A stretch of 64,000 nucleotides of DNA from Bubalus kerabau (lineage: Eukaryota; Chordata; Mammalia; Artiodactyla; Bovidae): positions 41,140,501 to 41,204,500 of the forward strand of contig NC_073643.1 in NCBI RefSeq assembly GCF_029407905.1, in the 5' to 3' direction. Made by a program: the position numbers and the translations under genes. Shown here piece by piece: positions 56,262-64,000 of this stretch. Positions within the stretch are counted from its first letter, which is position 1; the number at the start of each line of letters is the position of its first letter. The notes under the pieces were generated by a model, which made no database searches, had not been told where the DNA came from, and was given only the letters and a program-made list of their open reading frames with translations.

Positions 56262-56370
56262 TCTGGCAAACAAATATTTATCACACGCCACTGAGGGGCT
56301 GGCAGAGCTGGATACTAAGAATAAAATGGTGAACACACAGGCACAGCTCCTGCAAGGTTTAAAAGGAAAT
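56262..56370 (+). mobile_element. Ancient mammalian repeat fragment, family uncertain
   Basis: 'caaatatttatcacacgccac', 'gctggatactaagaataaaa' and 'tggtgaacacacaggcac' resemble the start of the widespread old repeat suspected at 38701. Short and diverged. Confidence 0.4.
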
Positions 56371-56504
56371 GTTTCTATCTTAAGACTCAAAAATGCAACA
56401 GGGTAACTAATTGGATGAAGGAAAACCTTCCTGTTACAGGAAATACCACCCAGTCTTCAAGTGGATCTTAGCAAAAACATCAAACCACCAAGGCAGCTGA
56501 ACCC

Positions 56505-56715
56505 AGAAACTTGGTTAAGAACTCAAGCACCAAAGCCAGGTTATGGTTCTTCCAGGTACAGTTGGTGTAATTTAACCATTCTGGATCTTATTTACTCAGA
56601 CTGCTGAAAAGAGGTAACCAAAATACCTACCTTATGGGGTTCTTATGAGGATCAAATTTGTTATTACGTATGCAGTTGAATATTAGCTGGTAATCAATGA
56701 TGCTATTATTATGCT
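56505..56715 (+). mobile_element. MIR SINE
   Basis: 'aagccaggttatggttcttcc', 'aagaggtaaccaaaatacc', 'taccttatggggttcttatg' and 'aggatcaaatttg' follow MIR order. Confidence 0.65.
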
Positions 56716-56853
56716 TATTAGCAAAGGAATTTGAATTTTTACAACCTTGGCCTTTTGTAGCTCTTGATTCTTCCAAGCATCTACTAGAACGTCTTTCAGC
56801 AGCTTGTAGACACATTCCTTTTCCCAAAACATGCTATCTCCTAAAAGCTCAGT

Positions 56854-57129
56854 GCTGCTGCTGCTGCTAAGTCACTTCAGTCGTGTCCGACTCTGTGCGA
56901 CCCCATAGATGGCAACCCACCAGGCTCCCCCGTCCCTGGGATTCTCCAGGCAAGAACACTGGAGGGGGTTGCCATTTCCTTCTCCAATGCAGGAAAGTGA
57001 AAAGTGAAAGTGAAGGCCACTCAGTTGTGTCCGACCCTCAGGGACCCCATGGATTGCAGCTTTCCAGGCTCCTCCATCCATGGGATTTTCCAGGCAAGAG
57101 TACTGGAGTGGGGTGCCACTGCCTTCTCC
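56854..57129 (-). mobile_element. Bov-A2 SINE (dimer), perfect target-site duplication
   Basis: Two minus-strand Bov-A units joined by 'gtgaaaagtgaaagtgaag', ending in (ctg)n. Flanked by 'aaaagctcagt' at 56843-56853 and 57130-57140, identical over 11 bases. Among the youngest-looking insertions. Confidence 0.96.
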
Positions 57130-57140
57130 AAAAGCTCAGT

Positions 57141-57574
57141 AAGTTCTTAAATTTTCCACACTCTTGAACACTCCAATTAGAACTTCCCTCCCCACGCCCC
57201 CTGCTGCATACAGCTCCCAGCAGGACGCATCTGCCCTTCATCAGCAGGTGGCGATAGCAATGTGCCATCCATCAAAGTAACAGTCTAAATGCAACTACAT
57301 CTGCTGCCTCGCTACCTTAGAAACTGACAATGGATGCCTTGAACACATCAGATCTGATTCTTATTCTGTATTATATCTTCTCCTAGTTACTTGCCAGCCT
57401 AAATCCTTAAGACCATCTTATTAAAAACTGAACAGAGCTTAATGTTTTATGCATGTAGATATTGATAACGAACAACAGGGTTCAACTCCATCAGCGTTAC
57501 AACCACACAGGGTGAGACAGACATCTAATTTCTTCTACTTTAACTAATTGGATGGATTGGAAAATGTTCCTTGA
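57141..57574. other. No gene seen
   Basis: About 430 bases, unique-looking. Confidence 0.4.
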
Positions 57575-57725
57575 GCTCTCGGAGGTTTATTTTCTCACCT
57601 GTAAAATGGAGATAACAATACTACTTCACAAAGCTATTGAGAAGATCCAGTAAATTTATTTCTTAAAAATAGCACATCACCGAGCACATTATTCACACCC
57701 AGTAAAACAAAGCTATTATTATTTT
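57575..57725 (+). mobile_element. MIR SINE
   Basis: 'ttattttctcacctgtaaaatgg' (within 57590-57612), 'gagataacaatactacttc', 'cacatcaccgagcacatta' and 'aaagctattattattttc' follow MIR order. Confidence 0.7.
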
Positions 57726-59899
57726 CATAGCGACTACTATGAAATTATTTGAAAACTCAGCTAAATTCATTTATGGCAAAAAAAATAAAATGATTTTAGA
57801 GAAGTCACACAACTGTTCTTTAAAAAGTGCTAGCTTGCAGAAGGATTGACACTTATGTGGGTGAACATCTTATATCAACAATCTTCATTAAACTGAAAAA
57901 GTGAATGTTTTGCATAGTAAGGTAAAAAAGTTTCAGTAAGAACCAGATGTATAAATCGTAGGCTTACAAATCATATTGGCCTGTACTAGAACCATCTTCC
58001 TAAGATTCTAGATGAATATGCCTTTTCCACTTTAAAACCAACTTCTGGTTCTCTCCACTGCTCTCAGTCACCCCATGCTCTTTCCAGAATATAGACATCT
58101 ACATATGAACATTTCTTGACCTAGATCTTCACTCTCTAAATCATGTATCTGTTCACCATCATTAGGGCATTGTCAAGTTGACTTACCAAAAAATGACTAA
58201 GACTTTAGCCTGCAGACCCGCCTTTCCTACTGTAAGACAAAAAGTAAACTGTTTGCACATAAAAAACCCCATGTAGACTCCTGTCATTCAGAACAGAAGG
58301 AAAAGATTGCTTAGGGGGTAGACCTGAGCCAGCTGAGATCAAACGTGCAATGGAATGAAGGATGAGAAAAGCCACAGGGAGATCAGCCTTTGTATTTTTT
58401 AAAACAGATAAAACAGAAACTGGAAGTCAACAGCTTCTATCCATAAAAATATTGAATTTTCAGTAACAAATGTCGTGATATTAAACTGGTCAAAGTCTGC
58501 AAAAGGACACACCTAATTAGAAAACAAAGAGGTATCGTTTTACACTGATGTACTGATAGTGCAAACACAATTTGCAAAAACACCCTCGTGTTTCCTCATG
58601 CTGATGTTAGCTATGTCTTCTGTCAGAAACTCAATGGCTAAAACAGGGTTTGAGTCCAAGTCAGCTATAAAAAGCCCATTTTTATACCAAATACCCTTTC
58701 TCAAATGCAAGAGTTCGTGAAGACTGGATTTCAATCCTCTGCACATTTGGAACAAAAAGGGATGAAGCAGAGTAACAACTATTTCAAGGAATGCCTGTAA
58801 TTTCACTGTTGTTAAAGCTTCCAGATGTCTTAGCTCAAAGACATTCTGTAGAGCTACTGAATTAGGGCTTAAAAATTGACAAAACCTTAAAATGAAAAGG
58901 CCACAAACCCCCACAAATACCCCCATCACCCATCACCTTGGGTGGAAAAACGCTGAATGCTTGGCTCATCCAACACGCTAAGACAGGTAGGCATTCAGTG
59001 AAAAGGCAGACAAGAATAATCAAAGAACAGAAATGACTACATCCTTTGCTACGTTGTTTCTATAGTTAATCTGGGCGATCTGGTTAACCTTAAATATCAA
59101 GCTATGGATTACTTCCCATCCAATAAATACGTCAAGGATAGTAATTGAGTTTCAAGTCTGACCTTCAGACGGCAAAATAAATCATACTCTGCTACTAAAA
59201 AGAATGCAACAGCTGGCCCCATACACCCTGCAGAAAAGCTGAAGCGGGAGGAACTGAAAATATCTTTCTTCAGAAAGTATGAGAATAGTTATGTGCAAAA
59301 TCTCAGGCTTTGCCGGCACCTCAGCAGCTCGCTTGCTGAAATGATGCCATGTGTCTCACAGAGAATCCTCCCCGCTCGGTTTCTCAGACAGCAGTTCTGT
59401 AACTTGTCTGCAGGTACGCCTCTGTATTAGAAGTCTCTGTTTTTTAATTAAATCTAGATTATGAATCTGGGTCTGCTGCAGAAGTGACGAGGGAAATAAG
59501 CTAAATATTAAAATAACAAGAAGGAAATACACACAGAGTCACATCTGCAGTTCATTATGGAAATACTTGAGCAGGGCATGACTGACTTCTGGGCCAGAGC
59601 ATGTTACCATCCTCATAAGAATCATCCACTTACTGGAAAATTCCACTTTAAGACAACATTAATTAACTCTAAGTAGATGCTAATGTCTAAATCAGCTAAC
59701 GACTCCAACATACACACCAGAAATAATAACAGCCTTTTGAACTCCGAAAGTAAAATACTGGTAGAACAGAACAACGTGATAAAGGTTAAGTCTTCACATC
59801 GTATAGAAATACGCCTCTACTGTATGAAATTTTAACTTTCCTAATCAAATCAGACACAATATGGACATGGACAAATGACACAGGAATCAGCTTAAAGCG
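57726..59899. other. No gene seen; one long minus frame
   Basis: About 2.2 kb without a nameable repeat. The minus frame 58540-58929 (129 residues, starting MMGVFVGVCGLF) is the longest open frame here outside known repeats. Its first 17 residues are hydrophobic, but I recognise no domain and judge it more likely chance. Confidence 0.4.
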
Positions 59900-60980
59900 A
59901 TCGCACTGGTCAAATCTGGAACAATCGATTTCAACACCAAAATAATCACAGTAATAGATTACATCCCACTCAATAAAGAAATAATGTATGAGTCCTAATG
60001 ATAAACATCAGTGAGTGGGGAATAACTGGGGAAGAAAGTACTTCCTTTTAGTAGAATGCCAACTAACATAGAGAAATAAATACAAAGGAATCACAGAGTT
60101 AGAAACCACCACCATTTGGCCATTTTCATAGTAGTATCAGCAATCAATGGATATTAAAACTAGTGGGAAACATTTGATGAAAAATAGCATATTAATACAG
60201 CTTCAAAGTATCATTTGACAAATAACTCGGGAAAGGAGTAGTTTACAAGTTCAGAGATCTGGTGGACACAAGATTTGATCTTAAATTTTGAAAATTCACA
60301 TCACCATGTGCTGTGATGAGACGCATTGAAAAAAAACAGCAAAGCCTATGATAATTCCTGCCTTAGGTGCATGACCTAAATAGAATGAAAGGAAACACTG
60401 GGGAAAATCTAATTTGAGTGATATCTGAAAAATAGTTAGTCTATACTCTTCAACATGTCAACCTCATCTGCTCCAGACTAAAGGAGACTAAAGGGACATG
60501 ACAAAAAAGGGCAATGTATGATTCTGTATTGGACAGCCAACAGTCATAAAGGATATAACAGGGACAAACAATACAATCTGAACACGGACAGTGAATTTAT
60601 GTAACAGTGTCACGGTGGTGGTTTAGTTGCTAAGTTGCGTCCGACTCTTGTGACCCCATGGGCTGTAGCCCTCCAGGTTCCTCTGTCCGTGGGATTTCCC
60701 AGGCAAGATATTAGAGTGGGTTGTCATTTCCTCCTTCAGGGGATCTTTCTGATCCAGGGATCAAACGTGGGTTGCACTGGCAGGCGGATTCTTTACCACG
60801 GAGCCACCGGGAACCTAATAGTGTCGAAGCAACACCAAATTTTCCTGATTTAGACAATTTACTATTGGTGTGTAAGAAAACATTCTTATTCCTAGGATAT
60901 AAATAATAAAGTATTTGTAACTAATTGGGCATATTGTTAGCTATATAAAATACATGCATACACACAGTGTCATACAGAGG
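59900..60980 (+). mobile_element. Old L1 3'-UTR relic (L1ME-like), split by Bov-tA
   Basis: 'gctccagactaaaggagact', 'aaagggacatgacaaaaaag', 'ggcaatgtatgattctgtat' and 'aaaggatataacagggacaa', then after the SINE 'ttcctgatttagacaattta', 'gtgtgtaagaaaacattctt' and 'ataataaagtatttgtaact', are the order of an old mammalian L1 3' UTR. Non-coding. Confidence 0.65.
60612..60815 (-). mobile_element. Bov-tA SINE inserted in L1 relic
   Basis: Complete minus-strand Bov-tA. Flanked by 'taacagtgtc' (60602-60611) and 'taatagtgtc' (60816-60825), one mismatch. Confidence 0.94.
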
Positions 60981-62811
60981 AAAAAAATGATTTTTTAAAA
61001 AAACTGGTTAATCTGGATCAGAGATACAAAAACAGTTTTCCACAACTGTTGCAACTTCTTTGAAGACTGAATTGATTTAAAAACAAAAACAAAAAAAGTT
61101 CTCCTCCACCCAAAACTCTCAAGGGCACAGAAAAAGACGCGAATAATTACCCAGTTACAAAACACATACCTTCTGTATCTCTGTTTGCTTCTGTTTTATT
61201 AACACATATCCCTGATTTGATTTTACATCAAACCATTTTGATAATCTACAGAACTCTTTAATTCAATCTATAACATTGTTCCTATGAAAAATTAGATTGA
61301 GTAATATTCCTTTAACATCTTTGCATTTCCAGGAATGTGACCTCAGCAATATTTAGATAAGTAGTATATTAATTTTTGTTTAAGAGTGAAAAATATATGC
61401 AAAGATACTCTGAGGGCCTCTTTTTCTGGCCTAAATAAACATGGATGATTTAACTCTTCACTCTTTTTCCCCTTTTCTCTCTCTTTGGCTTACTAAAAGC
61501 AATCATCCATAATTAAAGCTTAGTAACACTTGGCTTACAATTTGCAAAACAGCAGGAGTTCAACCATGTAATGCTATTATTGCTCAAAGCCACCCCTAAA
61601 TCCAACAAAAGGTTAAACAGCAGCTCGCACACACAGTCCTCATAATTTCATTAATTGGTAAGTAAATGTCCCTTCTAGTGAATGTGTGTTTTTACTTTGT
61701 CTTTGCCTTAAGAAATCTGAATACACTTCAAGACTGGGACATGTTTGTAAACCATGCACTGGGAAATCTCTCAGTGAGAAAATCTTCTAAAGTTCTGCTG
61801 GACTCTTTATTCTTAGCGTGTGTCTTTCGCTGTGTCTAGAGGTCTTGTTAAAATTGGTTTAATGACTCTTGGTTAGGGCAAAGAAAAGACTGCCAGCAGT
61901 TTAGAAATCACAGCAGAGGTTCATCCTGCAGATCTGTTTTCACTTTCTTTACCTCCCCTCAGAAAGGGCTGAATTTGTCTTAGCAAGCTGAAATGGGTAT
62001 TAAAGATGGCACCGAAAAATAAGATGCTATGGTTATTTATACTTTAAAAATAGTATTTCCAGATAATGTTTAAGTGGAAGGCAATCAGAAAAGTGGAGTT
62101 GAAGAGGTGGGTTGTTTTTTTTTTCCTTATTATTATTAGCAGAGCACGAAAGATGCTTCATTGCTTTGCTTGATCATCCATGAACACTGAGCACTGCTGG
62201 ACTTCATTCCTAATCAAAACTTCACTTAAAAAAAAAAAAAGAGAAGTCCAGTCCTCTTCCTGATCAATTCTCTAATGGCAGAAAAATACCACAACACTCA
62301 GAGTCTATGAAGCAAACATGTAATCAATTGCTTACACTCAATTAAGCAGAAAATAAAACCCTTCTATTTAGAAGAAGATTATAAAACACAAATCACAAAT
62401 CTAAAAAGAAACAGAAAATAGAAAGGGTAGTTAATAAAGCTCATGACTAACCAGGAAATATTCCCCCAGCCACATGTCTTATTGTCAAATAATCTACAAG
62501 CTTTCTGTTTATGTGATTCAAGTTGTCTACCTTTCCCTCTTTCATTCTTGTGGATCCAAACACCCACATGTGGGCTCTGGCAGGCACCTAAGATGTAGAA
62601 CAACCCACATCAGATGTGTTTCTGATCACTCTTCTACTTACTCCAGGTGATGGGTTTTTTTTTTGCAATGGTTTACGTTGGATTTCCAAAAAAAAAAAAA
62701 AAATAATTAAATAAAACAAAAATAACATAAAAAGGTATTATCAAAATGCAGGTAAGTAAATGAACTATTAGACAATCATTAAATATGACATTAAAACTGG
62801 AAAATTCCAAG
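60981..62811. other. No gene seen
   Basis: About 1.8 kb of AT-rich DNA with homopolymer tracts (T-run 62116-62124, A-runs 62228-62240 and 62689-62702). No exon or repeat family I can name. Confidence 0.4.
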
Positions 62812-62825
62812 AGGAAATGCTTACT

Positions 62826-62933
62826 CTTTTTTTTTTTGGCCACACTGCACAGCATGTGAAACTTCCCCAACCAGGGACTGAACCCTGTGCCCCCTGCACT
62901 GAACACTTAAGAGTCTGAACCACTAGGGAAGTC
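62826..62933 (-). mobile_element. CHR-2A-like SINE with perfect 14-bp duplication
   Basis: Inverted A tail (T-run 62827-62837), 'ggccacactgcacagcatg', 'ccccaaccagggactgaac' and 'gaaccactagggaagtc'. Flanked by a perfect 14-bp repeat 'aggaaatgcttact' at 62812-62825 and 62934-62947. Confidence 0.95.
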
Positions 62934-62952
62934 AGGAAATGCTTACTTTTAT

Positions 62953-63425
62953 CAGTTCAGTTCAGTCACTCAGTCATGTCCAACTCTGTGACCCCATGAA
63001 CTGCAGCACACCAGGCCTCCCTGTCCATTACCAACTCCCAGAGTTTACCCAAACTCATGTCCATTGAGTTGATGATGCCATCCAACCATCTCATCCTCTG
63101 TCATCCCCTTCTCCTCCCACCTTCAATCTTTCCCAGCATCAGGGTCTTTTGCCAATGAGTCAGCTCTTCACACCAGATGGTCAAAGTATTGGAGTTTCAG
63201 CTTCAACATCAGTCCTTCCAATGAACACCCAGGACTGATTTCCTTTAGGATGGACTGCTCGAATCTCCTTGCAGTCCAAGGGATTCTCAAGAGTCTTCTC
63301 CAACACCACAGTTCTAAAGCATCAATTCCTCGGTGCTCAGCTTTCTTTATGGTCCAACTCTCACATCCATAAATGGATACTGGAAAAACCATAGCCTTGA
63401 CTAGACAGACCTTTATATATATCTT
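62953..63425 (-). mobile_element. BovB 3'-end fragment, left arm of an inverted pair
   Basis: Minus-strand BovB from its 3' end 'atcagttcagttcagtcactc' (62953) to 'tagccttgactagacagacc' (about 63412), then a 'tatatatatc' junction. ORF2 C-terminal blocks WTIKKAE and ELWCWRRLLRIPW are still readable in the minus frame. Confidence 0.92.
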
Positions 63426-63431
63426 TAAATA

Positions 63432-63608
63432 GATTGAAGGCAGGAGGAGAAGGGGACAACAGAGGATGAGATGGTTGGATGGCATCACAAACACAATGGA
63501 CATGAGTTTGAGCAATCTCTGGGAGTTGGTGATGGACAGGGAGGCCTGGTGTGCTGCAGTCCATGGTGTCGCAAAGAGACGGGACACGACTGAGCAAATG
63601 AACTGAAC
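63432..63608 (+). mobile_element. BovB 3'-end fragment, right arm of an inverted pair
   Basis: Sense-strand BovB from 'gattgaaggcaggaggagaag' to the 3' end 'gactgagcaaatgaactgaac'. It covers the same 3' segment as 62953 to about 63130 in opposite orientation, so the two 3' ends point outward. Confidence 0.92.
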
Positions 63609-64000
63609 TTAAATAGTTTTACACTCCTTCCCTATAAAAGAGTAGCAATTTCTCCATCACATCCCCTTGCCTACGACTCTCCTGCAAAAGGAGAAGTAAC
63701 TTGTATACTGACAAGGAAGTAGAGTCGAGAATTTTACAGGGTCTCTAACTTTGAGGATAGCTTATTCATTTTAGTTCTCTTTCTCTAAGTGGTGTGAGAC
63801 ATGCGACATGTTCCTGTAGTGTCGTCTAGCTCTTCCTTGCATGCCTCATCTCCTCATGGTCCTAAGATCTGCACTTAATATGAAGTATAAAGATGCTCCA
63901 CTAACTATGGCTATAGATACAAATGGTGACATCCTATCAGCATTGCTTTTGATAAAACAGTTTTGATCTGATACCTGATCTTTATCTCAAAGCTGGGTGA
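63609..64000. other. No gene seen
   Basis: About 390 bases, unique-looking, to the window edge. Confidence 0.4.

Noticed and set aside
55492..57167. Recurring peptides such as ARIPGTG... and CSCLENPRDGG... in several frames
   Set aside because: These are translated Bov-A2 units at 55470-55743 and 56854-57129, not a protein family.
59290..59415. Possible exon ending in 'ctgcag' followed by 'gtacgc'
   Set aside because: The upstream acceptor lacks a polypyrimidine tract and the enclosed sequence has no recognisable coding content.
1031..60815. Many similar blocks of about 200 bases spread over the window, considered as a repeat array
   Set aside because: They are dispersed Bov-tA/Bov-A SINEs in both orientations with their own target-site duplications, not a CRISPR or satellite array.

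Overview
The window looks like nuclear DNA of a pecoran ruminant (cattle, sheep, goat or a close relative). The evidence is the repeat content: Bov-tA and Bov-A2 SINEs, BovB (RTE-clade) LINE copies and CHR-type tRNA-Glu-derived SINEs occur together. I find no exon of a recognisable cellular protein gene, no rRNA, no functional tRNA, no snRNA and no CRISPR array. The stretch therefore reads as intergenic or deep-intronic DNA. All family names come from remembered consensus patterns, not from a database run, so subfamily names and outer edges are approximate.

Layout. Positions 1-12200 are mostly unique AT-rich DNA with scattered MIR, L2, MER20, CHR and Bov-tA copies, a 63-bp tandem duplication (5413-5538) and a small palindromic mariner-like element (7097-7173). 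Positions 12220-15857 hold two BovB copies tail to tail. The larger is a 2.76-kb minus-strand relic that keeps recognisable endonuclease and reverse-transcriptase regions broken by stops and frameshifts, one of them caused by a tiny poly(A) insertion. Positions 16-33 kb carry old MIR, L2 and hAT relics, CHR and Bov SINEs, and an L1 3' end split by a Bov-A2. Positions 34041-34828 hold a fairly young 5'-truncated BovB with an uninterrupted C-terminal frame and perfect target-site duplications. Positions 38-41 kb and 51.6-54.1 kb are decayed plus-strand L1 elements hit by later SINEs; 59.9-61 kb is an L1 3'-UTR relic, also split by a SINE. Positions 62.8-63.6 kb contain a CHR SINE next to an inverted pair of BovB 3' ends.

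How the parts relate. BovB encodes the endonuclease and reverse transcriptase, and Bov-tA/Bov-A SINEs share its 3' end and are understood to be moved by it. CHR SINEs are thought to use L1 machinery. The window is thus a layered record: old MIR/L2/hAT/L1 DNA, then CHR, then BovB and Bov SINEs, with many insertions still dated by their target-site duplications. I did not find a new multi-gene system. The best leads are the inverted BovB pairs, the poly(A)-only insertion, the intact BovB C-terminal frame, the palindromic element and a perfectly framed 15-nt microexon-like site.
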